From the NCBI GenBank assembly GCA_026954325.1, contig JAIXKK010000004.1, positions 21,317 through 85,316 of the forward strand: 64,000 bases of DNA, read 5' to 3'. Made by a program: the position numbers and the translations under genes. The DNA comes from Bryobacterales bacterium (GTDB taxonomy: Bacteria > Acidobacteriota > Terriglobia > Bryobacterales > Bryobacteraceae). The notes beneath the pieces were generated by a model. It was given only the letters and a program-made list of their open reading frames with translations. It was not told where the DNA came from and ran no database searches. Each line of letters begins with the position of its first letter. Position 1 is the stretch's first letter. Positions 8,421-16,551 of the stretch are shown here, piece by piece.

Positions 8421-8443
8421 AAGCCTTGTATGGGCGTCCTTCC

Positions 8444-9430
8444 CTACTGGGGCTTCCGTTTCCGCTGTTGCTCCGTCGCGGCGAAGATCTCCTCCACTGT
8501 CTTGTTGCCGAGGACAGCGTCGGCCATGTTGCGGTGAGCTTTCATGCTGAACATGGGCTCGCACAACATGTCGCGCTTCATGTCTGCGTAGTTCGGGCGG
8601 CCGCGCGGCACGATCCGGTCAAATTCCTCTTCGAAGCCCGCCCAGCCGCGTTTCAGGAAGGCCTCGAGGATACGGGAATAGTTTTCCGATCCTACAGTCT
8701 TCGGCCCCGGTATCGGCGGCAGATCCTCCACCAGCGCCAACAGCCTGACCGTCAGCGGATCAGCCGGAGGGTTTACGAACGAGTGCAGGAACCAAGGGAT
8801 TGTCTCCTCCTCATCATCCTTCTCGTTTCGAAGATTTTCGATGTGGCCGAGTTCATTGTGGGCGATCTCGCTGTCCGGATCCAGGTCCAGGGATCGCCGT
8901 AATGCGTCCTCGGCTTCGTCCAGGCGCTCCAGGTCGACGAGTTGAACGCCCTGCCCGCGCAGCGCCCGGGCGATCTGGGATGACGGCGCCCAATCCCGAA
9001 CCGCAACTGCGCGGACGTAGCAATCGAACGCCTCCCGGTGGCTGTTCAAGCGGCCGAGAACGTATCCTTTCTCGTTCCATAACTCGGGATGATCGGGCTC
9101 GAGTTCGAGCCCGCGGTCGAGGCAGAAGAGCGCGTGCTCAAACCGTCCTTGCTTGCTCGCCACAACAGCCAGTTGATACCACGCTCTGGAATACGAGCCT
9201 TCGACCCAAACGATTGACTTGGTTAACCGATTCATGCCGATCACGCGGTGGCCGTGAGCGAGAAACTCCTCCTGATCCCAAAAGGCGATTCTCACAAACC
9301 GCTTATCCTCCTGCCGCGGCGTCCAACCGGCGGGCATCGCCTGGATCGCCGCATCCAGCAGGACTTGGGCTTCGGCATATCGGCCTTTGATGATCAACTG
9401 GTCCGCGAGGCGGTTGAAACTCGGCTTCAT
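8444..9430 (-). CDS. TPR-repeat protein, function unknown
   Basis: About 328 residues, rich in tetratricopeptide-like helical pairs in the middle (segments around AWYQLAVVASKQGRFEHAL, ELWNEKGYVLGRLNSHREAF and QLVDLERLDEAEDALRRSL), followed by an acidic linker with EKDDEEE and a C-terminal helical region ending KRKPQ. TPRs mediate protein-protein contacts; no enzymatic domain or signal peptide is seen. ATG 9430 is chosen because the 28 residues added by the upstream in-frame ATG at 9514 look non-coding; neither start has a convincing ribosome-binding site. It sits downstream of the tRNA island on the opposite strand and is not obviously part of an operon. Confidence 0.7.
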   Translation of the reverse strand: MKPSFNRLADQLIIKGRYAEAQVLLDAAIQAMPAGWTPRQEDKRFVRIAFWDQEEFLAHGHRVIGMNRLTKSIVWVEGSYSRAWYQLAVVASKQGRFEHALFCLDRGLELEPDHPELWNEKGYVLGRLNSHREAFDCYVRAVAVRDWAPSSQIARALRGQGVQLVDLERLDEAEDALRRSLDLDPDSEIAHNELGHIENLRNEKDDEEETIPWFLHSFVNPPADPLTVRLLALVEDLPPIPGPKTVGSENYSRILEAFLKRGWAGFEEEFDRIVPRGRPNYADMKRDMLCEPMFSMKAHRNMADAVLGNKTVEEIFAATEQQRKRKPQ

Positions 9431-9750
9431 GACGCACTCATTATCGCGCCGGGCAGAGTTCGTTGCAGCCGCGCGGAGTTGTTGAATGGTGGTATTCCGG
9501 ATTCGGGGTTCCACTCTATCGCCGCTACATTCTCACTCAGGAACCCGGCCATGGTTCCCTTTCCGCGCGGCGGACAGACCATCTTCGCCCAGCAAACTCC
9601 GCGGGGAGGCGCCGCCCACGGAGTTTCGAATCGGTAGCATCAACCTGCAGTGCGCGTAACAGGCGGCATCAAGGAGCCGCGATTCCTGGTATCTTGGAAA
9701 ACTGGCACTGCGCGAAGCATGGCCGGCAGAAAGCAACTGGCTGAGCGAAA
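9431..9750. other. Intergenic stretch, nothing identified
   Basis: Divergent intergenic region of about 320 bases between the TPR gene (-) and the amidohydrolase pseudogene (+). I see no convincing gene, tRNA or repeat. If the TPR gene starts at 9514, the first 84 bases are coding. It should hold promoters for both sides, but no clear -35/-10 pair was found. Confidence 0.5.
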
Positions 9751-10580
9751 ATGAACCGGCGAGCATTTCTTGGGAGTCTCGGCGCGGCCGCGTACGCGGA
9801 GATGCAGGGCGTGAAGGTCATTGACGCCCATGCCCACCTCCATCATCACGGCAACCCGAACTGGAGCGACGAAGACCGCAAACTGATCGACGCCGCGGAC
9901 AAGCTCGGCATCGATCAACTCTGCTGCTCCATCCTGCCTCCGGAACGGCCGACGAAGATGGAGAGCTTTCGGGATTGTAACCGCTGGCTGGCGGAAGCCA
10001 TCCGGCGCTTCCCGGGCAGGATTCGGGGCTACTGTTTCGTCAATCCCGGCTACACGAAGGAGGCGCGCGAGGAGATCCGGCGGTATGTCGAGGAGCACGG
10101 CTTTGCCGGTGTGAAGCTCTATAACGATTACCGCGCCAACGAGCCCGTCGTGTTCCCGATCGTCGAACTGGCGATTGAGTTGAAGGTCCCTATTCTGCAC
10201 CATGCGGGCATGTGAGCTGGTTACCCTCGGCGCAGCCTCGCATCAGCGATGCCGGCCATTTCGCCGAACTGGCGCGGCGCTACCCGGAGGTGATGTTGAT
10301 CTGCGCGCACGTCTGCGGCGGCGGGGATTGGGAGTGGACCATCAAGACGCTGCGCGACGCCCCGTCCGTATTTCTCGATACCAGCGGGAGCGTAGTTGAT
10401 GAAGGCGTGGTGGAGATGGCGGTCCGCACTTTGGGCGCCGAGCGGCTGCTGTTTGCCTGCGACATGTCTCTCACCGCCAGCGTGGGGCGCATCCGCGGCG
10501 CTGACATCAGCGAGGCCGATAGAAAGAAGATTCTCGGCGCCAACATGCAGCGTATTCTCAGCCGGAGGGGCAGCCGGTGA
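9751..10580 (+). pseudogene. Amidohydrolase (amidohydrolase_2-type), broken by a -1 frameshift
   Basis: Two reading frames together make one TIM-barrel amidohydrolase of about 275 residues. Part one (9751-10215) has a short hydrophobic N-terminus and the metal-binding motif VIDAHAHLHHH. It runs to ILHHAGM and stops. Part two, from about 10209, continues with family sequence (QPRISDAGHFAELARRYPEV, then ICAH and a DTSG motif) to 10580. Adding one C after GGC at about 10206 would restore GGC CAT GTG and a continuous frame. The next gene overlaps the end by four bases (GTGA), consistent with an originally intact coupled gene. Only one lesion is seen, so a sequencing or assembly error cannot be excluded. 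Confidence 0.75.
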
Positions 10581-11350
10581 TTGACGTAAACGCCTATCTT
10601 GGCCATTTCGCCTTCCGGCAGCTTCGTCACAACACGGCCGGCGGCCTGTTGCGGTTCATGGACCGCAAGCGCATCGAACGCGCGCTGGTGTCGAGCGCCG
10701 CCTCCATCACCTATCGCAATGCGCACGCGGGCAATGAGGAGGTGGCCGCCGAAATCAAGAGCCACCGGGACAGGCTTATCGGCTGCGCCGTGCTCAACCC
10801 GGGCTACGCGGGCTGGCGGGATGACCTCAAGACCTGTCATGAAGAGTTCGGAATGAAAGCGCTGCGCCTCTATCCACGGTGGCACAACTACAAACTCACG
10901 GATGCCCCATGCCTGGATCTGGTTCACAAGGCAGCCGAGCGCGGGCTGGCGGTGACCATTCCCATGAGAGTGGAAGATCGCCGGCAGCAGAGCTGGCTGG
11001 TGGACATACCGGATGTCAATCACGACGAGGCCGCGGCGCTCATCAAAGCCGTTCCGCGGGCATCGTTCATACTGATGAGCGGCTCCGGTTTCGCGGGTTC
11101 CATACTGGGCCGGAAGAACAACGGGCTGCCTGCGAACTACGCCATCGACATTTCACTGTTGACCGCGGAATTGAATAACGAGATCGGCCAACTACGGTCG
11201 AATCTGGGTGAAGAGCGAGTGGTTTTCGGGACCGGCATGCCGTTCCATTACGCGGATCCGGCGCTCACCAAGCTCGAGATCCTGGATGCGAGCGAGGCGG
11301 TAAAGGAGAAGATCCGCCGGGGCAATGCCCGCCGCATCTTGAAGCTCTGA
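10577..11350 (+). CDS. Amidohydrolase-family TIM-barrel protein
   Basis: 257-residue protein related to amidohydrolase_2 (metal-dependent TIM-barrel hydrolases). GTG 10577 overlaps the previous stop (GTGA), so it is translationally coupled to the frameshifted amidohydrolase. The N-terminus reads IDVNAYLGHF where family members have a DxHxH metal motif, so the first two histidines are replaced (Asn and Gly-His). The middle (ALRLYPRWHNYKL) and C-terminus (VFGTGMPFHYADPAL) follow the family, including a late Gly-Thr-Gly-Met where many have an Asp metal ligand. The loss of ligands suggests altered metal use or a non-catalytic partner of the upstream paralog. Confidence 0.75.
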   Translation: MIDVNAYLGHFAFRQLRHNTAGGLLRFMDRKRIERALVSSAASITYRNAHAGNEEVAAEIKSHRDRLIGCAVLNPGYAGWRDDLKTCHEEFGMKALRLYPRWHNYKLTDAPCLDLVHKAAERGLAVTIPMRVEDRRQQSWLVDIPDVNHDEAAALIKAVPRASFILMSGSGFAGSILGRKNNGLPANYAIDISLLTAELNNEIGQLRSNLGEERVVFGTGMPFHYADPALTKLEILDASEAVKEKIRRGNARRILKL

Positions 11351-11404
11351 TCGCGCGTCCTCGCGCCGCGCTTCAGTATACTGGCTGCGGTAAGGAACGC
11401 GCCC

Positions 11405-13444
11405 ATGCAACTTCTTCGCATTCTGCTCTGTTCTCTCTTCCTGCTCGCCGCGCCCATGCCGAAAAGAGCGGAGCACACCAACACCATCGGAATACGGTTC
11501 GCGCGGGTGGAGCGCGGTTCCTTTGTCATGGGCTTCGGCGGCGAGCCGTTACCCACGGAAACGGGACGCAACGCCTGGCGCGCCGGCGGCGATTTCGACG
11601 AGCGGCCGGCGCACAAGGTGAGAATCTCCCGCGCCTTCTACATGGGAGCTTTCGAGGTGACCAACGCGCAGTACGAGCAGTTCGATCCCGGCCATCGCGC
11701 CCTGCGGGGCAAGCTTGGCTTTTCGAAGGACGACAACGAAGCGGTGGTCTTCGTGAGCTGGCACGACGCCATCCGCTTCTGCCACTGGCTTTCGAAGAAG
11801 GAAGATCTGCCGTACCGCCTGCCGACGGAGGCAGAGTGGGAATACGCCGCGCGTGCCGGTACTACCTCGCATTACTTTACCGGCGACACTCTACCCGCGC
11901 CTTTTCTAAAGAATGCGACCCAGAGCCGCTATCCACCGCCGGAACCCGTGCCCACCCTAGTGGGCCGGACTCCGCCAAATCCGTGGAAGCTGTACGACAT
12001 GCACGGCAATGTCGAAGAATGGGTGAACGATTGGTACGGGCCGTATGAAGCCGGCGAGCAGGTGGATCCCGCCGGGCGGGCCTCCGGCGACTTCCGTGTC
12101 ACGCGCGGCGGCAGCCATTCCACCGAAGCCTATTACCTGCGTTCCGGGAACCGCATGGGAACGCTGCCGGACGACAAACACGGGCTCATCGGGTTTCGCG
12201 TGGTCCTCGGTCCTGCCCCGCGATCAAAGGCATTGCCCGCGGCGGCGCGGCCGCTGAATCAGACGGGCGTGAACCAGAGTGTTCCCGATTTCACGCATGG
12301 GCCCGATCCCTCGATGCCTTACTTCCATGGCCCGCGCAAGTACGTGAAAATTCCGCCGGGTTCCTACGGCCCGATGTTCTCCACGCACAATCACGATCCC
12401 GCCCTCATCGAATGCCCGAACGGCGACCTGCTGGCCATCTGGTACAGTTGCGTCACGGAACCTGGCCGGGAACTCGCCCTGCTCGCCAGCCGCCTCCGGT
12501 ATGGAAAGGAGGAGTGGGATGAGGCCTCGCCCTTCTGGGATACGCCCGACCGGAATGACCATGCGCCGGCCATGTGGTACGACGGCAAGAAAACCATCTA
12601 CCACTTCGGCGGATTATCCGCGGCGGCCACCTACCGCGCGAATCTGGCGCTCATCATGCGCACCTCCACGGACAGCGGCGCCACGTGGTCCGCGGCAAAG
12701 CTGATCGGGCCGGAGCATGCCGAGCGGCACATGCCTGTTCAGTCGGTGTTCCGCGCCGCTGATGGTTCCATCGTCCTTACTTCGGACGCGAATCCCGGAT
12801 CGACGGTGATCCTCAGCCGCGACAATGGGAGCACGTGGGAAGATGCCGGAGGACGCATCGCGGGGATCCATGCCGGCGTCGTGCAGTTGAAGGATGGCCG
12901 CCTGATGGCGCTCGGCCGGGGCGATGACATTAACGGGTTCATGCCGAAGAGCATCTCCACTGACATGGGTAGGACCTGGACGTATTCAGCGAGCCCATTT
13001 CAAGCTATCCGCAGCAGGCAGCGAGCGGTTCTGATGCGCCTGCGCGAAGGTCCGCTCCTGTTCATCTCCTTCTGCGGCGCGCAAACACAGCCCGGAAAAC
13101 AGGACATGATGATAACGGACGCATCGGGCAAACAGCGTCCTGTGTCGGGCATATATGCGGCGCTTTCCTTCGATGAAGGGGAGACGTGGCCAACCCGGCG
13201 TCTGATTTCCGACGACGGCCCCGGACGCGAAGTGGAGACAACCGACGCGGGCGCCTTCACCATGAGCGCGAGCAGCGCCGAGCCGTGGGGCTATATGGCC
13301 ATCTGCCAGAGTAAGAACGGCGTGGTTCACTTGATCACCAGCAAGAACCACTATTCGTTCAATCTGGCGTGGCTGAAGCAGGCGCCTCCCGCTCTTCGCG
13401 GAGGATTCGAGTCCGGGGTGGGGAGCCACCGCTCGGGTCGTTGA
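11405..13444 (+). CDS. Fusion of FGE/SUMF1-like domain with sialidase (BNR/Asp-box) domain
   Basis: 679-residue secreted two-domain protein. A signal peptide (LLRILLCSLFLLAA) is followed by a formylglycine-generating-enzyme-like (SUMF1) fold at about residues 26-265, with the family motifs FVMG, LPTEAEWEYAARAG, DMHGNVEEW and RVTRGGSHS. After a short linker comes a sialidase-type beta-propeller at about 310-665 with four Asp-boxes (TDSGATW, RDNGSTW, TDMGRTW, FDEGETW). True FGEs use two cysteines near the RGGSW motif. Here the equivalent segment (GGSHSTEAYYLRSGNRMG) has none, so formylglycine synthesis is unlikely, and the domain may bind ligand as other SUMF1-fold lectins do. Whether the propeller is a true sialidase is not proven. 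A TATACT -10-like box lies at 11377. Confidence 0.85.
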   Translation: MQLLRILLCSLFLLAAPMPKRAEHTNTIGIRFARVERGSFVMGFGGEPLPTETGRNAWRAGGDFDERPAHKVRISRAFYMGAFEVTNAQYEQFDPGHRALRGKLGFSKDDNEAVVFVSWHDAIRFCHWLSKKEDLPYRLPTEAEWEYAARAGTTSHYFTGDTLPAPFLKNATQSRYPPPEPVPTLVGRTPPNPWKLYDMHGNVEEWVNDWYGPYEAGEQVDPAGRASGDFRVTRGGSHSTEAYYLRSGNRMGTLPDDKHGLIGFRVVLGPAPRSKALPAAARPLNQTGVNQSVPDFTHGPDPSMPYFHGPRKYVKIPPGSYGPMFSTHNHDPALIECPNGDLLAIWYSCVTEPGRELALLASRLRYGKEEWDEASPFWDTPDRNDHAPAMWYDGKKTIYHFGGLSAAATYRANLALIMRTSTDSGATWSAAKLIGPEHAERHMPVQSVFRAADGSIVLTSDANPGSTVILSRDNGSTWEDAGGRIAGIHAGVVQLKDGRLMALGRGDDINGFMPKSISTDMGRTWTYSASPFQAIRSRQRAVLMRLREGPLLFISFCGAQTQPGKQDMMITDASGKQRPVSGIYAALSFDEGETWPTRRLISDDGPGREVETTDAGAFTMSASSAEPWGYMAICQSKNGVVHLITSKNHYSFNLAWLKQAPPALRGGFESGVGSHRSGR

Positions 13445-13466
13445 TTTTATCCCTCCGAGTTGCAGC

Positions 13467-13503
13467 CGTTGTGACAGATGGAAATGGCCATAGCGTTGTG
13501 ACA
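13467..13503 (+). repeat. Paired 10-bp direct repeat upstream of HicBA-type module
   Basis: CGTTGTGACA occurs at 13467-13476 and again at 13494-13503, a 27-base period, with the palindrome ATGGCCAT between them. The pair lies 70-105 bases before the antitoxin GTG. The repeat contains a TTGTGACA element that could double as a -35 region. Toxin-antitoxin operons are normally autoregulated through such repeats, so this is a candidate operator; no experimental basis exists. Confidence 0.4.
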
Positions 13504-13572
13504 ATACCGACCGCGTCTACGAAGGTCGAAGGCGGTTTAGCACAGTAGGCATCGCGGTGATAAGATTGAGGC

Positions 13573-13821
13573 GTGGAGAAGTCGACGTTATCCAACGTTT
13601 ACGAGATTCGGGCGCAGTGGGACAGCGAAGCTGGCGTCTGGGTGGCCGAAAGTGAAGATGTCCCCGGCCTTGTTGCTGAAGCCGACTCGCCTAACGTTCT
13701 GGTTCGCAAGCTGAGAACGCTTATTCCCGAATTGTTGGAGCTGAACGGCGCCGCCGGTGACCGGACTGCGAGTTTCCACGTTCTGTATCAACACGAAGAT
13801 AGCGGCATTCTCACGTTCTGA
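13573..13821 (+). CDS. HicB-like/DUF1902 antitoxin
   Basis: 82-residue protein of the DUF1902/HicB type. It begins YEIRAQWDSEAGVWVAESED and VPGLV, the beta-strand pattern of HicB partial RNase-H-like antitoxins that cap HicA toxins. The start is GTG 13573, with an upstream GA-rich stretch. The stop overlaps the toxin start by one base (TGATG), indicating coupled synthesis. The antitoxin-first order is the reverse of the classical hicAB arrangement. It lacks an obvious C-terminal ribbon-helix-helix or HTH, so DNA binding, if any, would need the complex or a partner. Confidence 0.8.
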   Translation: MEKSTLSNVYEIRAQWDSEAGVWVAESEDVPGLVAEADSPNVLVRKLRTLIPELLELNGAAGDRTASFHVLYQHEDSGILTF

Positions 13822-14015
13822 TGGCCAGTTACACACCGAGCGTGAAGAATATTCTTCTTGCGCATGGTTGTCACTTCGAGCGGCCAGGAAAAGGTGATCA
13901 CGAAATCTGGTACAGTCCCATCACGCAACGACGGTTTCCCGTGGATGGGAAAATCTTGTCCAGGCACACAGCCAATGCCGTGCTAAGACAAGCTGGAATC
14001 CTGAAGCAATTTTGA
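13821..14015 (+). CDS. hicA: HicA-type mRNA interferase toxin
   Basis: 64-residue HicA-family toxin with the dsRBD-like fold. The signature is a Gly-Lys-Gly-Asp-His stretch in which His27 (GKGDHEIWY) is the expected catalytic histidine, followed by RFPVDGK and a C-terminal helix TANAVLRQAGI that matches the family's 'LRQAGI' ending. HicA toxins cleave mRNA and tmRNA at ribosomes. It is encoded directly after, and one base overlapping, the HicB-like antitoxin. The module sits next to a decayed regulator fragment, consistent with a mobile or accessory site. Confidence 0.87.
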   Translation: MASYTPSVKNILLAHGCHFERPGKGDHEIWYSPITQRRFPVDGKILSRHTANAVLRQAGILKQF

Positions 14016-14016
14016 C

Positions 14017-14199
14017 TTACGCAAAGGGACCTATCCCTGGTGCATTCCCGACAACCCGGGTCCGGTTCACGAACAACGCCACTGCCGGAGATTGCCCTGA
14101 GACCTCGGGTAGAGGCGCACCGGCCAGCACGTGCTCGAAGTTGTCGAGCAGCAGCGCCAGATACTTGCTGCCGAGATACTCTTGCAGGACCTGCCACAT
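14017..14199 (-). pseudogene. Remnant of a LuxR/AfsR-type (STAND) ATPase regulator
   Basis: A short open stretch encodes LQEYLGSKYLALLLDNFEHV, the Walker B region of the large NTPase-containing transcriptional regulators and kinases. It is followed by AGAPLPEV and then SPAVALFVNR, which in intact proteins lies about 50-60 residues further on. The sequence between these two motifs (sensor region with 'TSR') is missing and there is no Walker A, DNA-binding or TPR part nearby. It is therefore an internally deleted fragment of a once much larger gene, squeezed between the hicA-type toxin and the MFS gene. Confidence 0.6.
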
Positions 14200-14215
14200 G
14201 GACCGTGGAACAAAG

Positions 14216-15472
14216 CTATTCGGCCAGCCGGCGCGTGCTGTCCACCATCAGAATCGCGAGACCCAACAGGACAAAGGCTCCGGCGCACATCCAGAAGATC
14301 TCCCGCCAGTCGGCGAAATGAAGTTGGGTGCTCAGCATGAAGGGAATCACCCTCGCCACGGCGGAAGCGCCGAAGTTTCCCCACATGTTGCTCCAGGCCA
14401 TGGTGGAGGCCACGTGCCGGCCGCCGATATCCTGGCCGATGGCCCACGGCGCCGGCCCGACGCTATCGGAAGCGAACGCCACCACGCTGCACGCCGCCGC
14501 CACCGCCACCGGGCTGCCGAGCAGGGGGCAGAGCAGATAGGCCACGATGCACACGCCGCTTCCGGTGAGGAAGGGCAGCCGCCGTCCCCACCGCTGGCCG
14601 AAGCGGCGCGTGAGCAGATCGCACCACCAGCCGCCGAAGAGCATGCCGCCCAATCCGAACACGAGCGCGATGGAGACATAGCGGCTCGCCGCCACGCGAT
14701 CCAGCTTGTAGACCTCCTGCAAATACACGGGCAGCCATGTAATGAGAAATGCCCAGCCGAAGTTCAACCCGAGCCCTCCGGCGTTGAGGAACCAGAGTCC
14801 GGAATGACGGATCAACTCGCGCCAGGGGGACCGGTAGCGCACGCTCTTCAGCGGTGTCACCAGCGCACGCTCGGCTTCGTTCGTCCACGGATGATCTTGC
14901 GGCGTATCGCGAAAGACGATGTGGGAAGCCAGGGCAAGCGCGAGGCCGATGCCGCCGTAGGTCCACAACACAGGCCGCCACGAGCCGAGCGCCGCAATCG
15001 CCGCCGCCGTGAGCCACAAGGCGATCGCGTTGCCCACGCGGCCGCCGAACGCCACCACGCTATTGGCGCGAGCCAGGTGATAGAACGGAAACCAGCGCGC
15101 GATGAGCAATCCGCTCGATGGGTAGGCGCCGGCCTCGGCCAACCCGCAGGCGCAGCGCACAATCACCAACGTAAGCAGCGCGGTCGCAAAGCCGGTCAAC
15201 CCCGTGCATAGCGACCAGAGCGCGATGTAGGCCACCAGCATGCGCCGGGGACCGAAGCGATCGGCCAGCCACCCGGCAGGCATCTGTCCGAGGGCGTAAG
15301 CGAAAAAGAAGGAAGCCAGCACATCGCCTGTTCTTTGCGGGTTGAGCGCCATTTCGCGCTGAAAGCTCGCCGATTGCACCACCGCCGCCATGCAGATGCG
15401 GTCCAGATAGAGCAGGAACGCGTTTGCGGTGGCGACGCCGAGCAGAACGTAGCGAACGCCGGTGGGCTTCAC
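14216..15472 (-). CDS. MFS transporter (anion:cation symporter type)
   Basis: 418-residue major facilitator superfamily permease with about 12 transmembrane helices. The N-terminal VRYVLLGVATANAFLLYLDR resembles the anion:cation symporter subfamily (hexuronate, phthalate and glycerate-type carriers). The loop 2-3 motif reads GWLADRFGPRRM, a good match to the MFS signature GxxxDRxGRR, and a second copy-like motif occurs after helix 8. Likely substrates are organic acids. Its start codon overlaps the stop of the upstream dipeptidase by four bases, so the two form an operon: a peptidase plus an importer for the released or modified product is a reasonable inference. Confidence 0.87.
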   Translation of the reverse strand: MKPTGVRYVLLGVATANAFLLYLDRICMAAVVQSASFQREMALNPQRTGDVLASFFFAYALGQMPAGWLADRFGPRRMLVAYIALWSLCTGLTGFATALLTLVIVRCACGLAEAGAYPSSGLLIARWFPFYHLARANSVVAFGGRVGNAIALWLTAAAIAALGSWRPVLWTYGGIGLALALASHIVFRDTPQDHPWTNEAERALVTPLKSVRYRSPWRELIRHSGLWFLNAGGLGLNFGWAFLITWLPVYLQEVYKLDRVAASRYVSIALVFGLGGMLFGGWWCDLLTRRFGQRWGRRLPFLTGSGVCIVAYLLCPLLGSPVAVAAACSVVAFASDSVGPAPWAIGQDIGGRHVASTMAWSNMWGNFGASAVARVIPFMLSTQLHFADWREIFWMCAGAFVLLGLAILMVDSTRRLAE

Positions 15473-16551
15473 GGAAGATGCTCGCCGAGGAACCGCAGGA
15501 AGTTGCCGCTGAAAATGCCGTCGATGTCCACGGGGGAATAACCCCGCGCCGCGAGCGGAGCCGCCAGCGAATGGAGGTCGGCGATGCTGTCGAGATCCAT
15601 CGGAGTCTGTTCCGTGCCGTAGCCGCCGTCGAGATCCGTGCCGATGCCGACATGCCTGGCATTGCCGGCAATCTGGCAGATGTGGTCGATATGCTCGCAG
15701 ATCTTCTCCATCTTGAGTTGGAAATCCTCGGGCTTCGACCGCAAGTGCGCCCAGCCGTGCACCATCATGATGGCGTCAAAAGCCATCCCGATGACCGCGC
15801 CGCGTTCGATGATCGCTTTGATCTGATCGCCGGCAAGCTGCCGGTTCCAGTTCGCGAGCGCGCGGCAGTTGTGGTGGCTCGCCCACAGCGGGCCGGAATA
15901 GTGGTGCAAGGCATCCCAGAAGCTCTCATCGCAGAGATGGGTGACATCGAGGATGATTCCCAGCCGCTGCATCTCCTTGAGCAGTTCGCGGCCTTTCGAC
16001 GTCAGCTCTCCCTGATCGTCTGTCCCGTGGCCATGGATGCCGGGGCCGTAGTGCACCGGTCCGATGGCGATCAGGCCATCGGCTCGCGATTTCTCCAAGT
16101 GACGCCAACTGAGGATGGAATCCGCCCCTTCCAGGCTCAGCAGATAGCCGATGGGCAGCCTCGCCATCTCCTCATCCGTCGCCGCGCGCCACCTGGCGGC
16201 ATGGGCTTCCACATCCGCCCTGGTCCGTAACTGCACCAGTTCGCCGCACTCTTCCATGGCGCGATACCAGGCGAGTTGCCCCTGCGTTTGCGCCCACGCC
16301 TGCTCCGGGCTGCTCCAACCAGGCAGCTTGCTGAAGCGGCCGGAGTACCGCGCAATCTGGGTAGCAACACACAAACCGATGCGTGCCCGGCGCATTTCGG
16401 GCAGGCAGACGGTATTGCGCGTGCGGTCCCGCTTGTCGGTGAGCCCGAGTTCCCGCCGGCGGATCTCCACCAGAGGCAGCCGGATATCGCGATTCCACTC
16501 CATGGCGTTCATCGAGAGATCGAGGTGAGCGTCGAAGATCAGAGAGGTCAT
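15469..16551 (-). CDS. Membrane dipeptidase-like peptidase (M19), cytoplasmic form
   Basis: 360-residue zinc peptidase of family M19 (renal dipeptidase type), which cleaves dipeptides, D-amino-acid dipeptides or related amides. The HxD metal motif is FDAHLDL (H9, D11). The bridging Glu is in SLEGADS, further histidines are in DVTHLCDESF and SHHNCRA, and the active-site Asp is in GTDLDGGYG. No signal peptide is present, unlike the second M19 gene at 21106, so the enzyme is probably cytoplasmic. It is the first gene of a two-gene operon with the MFS transporter (four-base overlap). Confidence 0.9.
   Translation of the reverse strand: MTSLIFDAHLDLSMNAMEWNRDIRLPLVEIRRRELGLTDKRDRTRNTVCLPEMRRARIGLCVATQIARYSGRFSKLPGWSSPEQAWAQTQGQLAWYRAMEECGELVQLRTRADVEAHAARWRAATDEEMARLPIGYLLSLEGADSILSWRHLEKSRADGLIAIGPVHYGPGIHGHGTDDQGELTSKGRELLKEMQRLGIILDVTHLCDESFWDALHHYSGPLWASHHNCRALANWNRQLAGDQIKAIIERGAVIGMAFDAIMMVHGWAHLRSKPEDFQLKMEKICEHIDHICQIAGNARHVGIGTDLDGGYGTEQTPMDLDSIADLHSLAAPLAARGYSPVDIDGIFSGNFLRFLGEHLP

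Noticed and set aside
8133..8902. Several open frames overlapping tRNA-Val and the island
   Set aside because: They run through a tRNA and into the TPR gene on the other strand; no motif.
14012..15211. Long + strand open frame opposite the MFS gene
   Set aside because: Arg/Gln/His-rich composition with no family motif; the opposite strand encodes a clear MFS permease. Shadow frame due to high GC.
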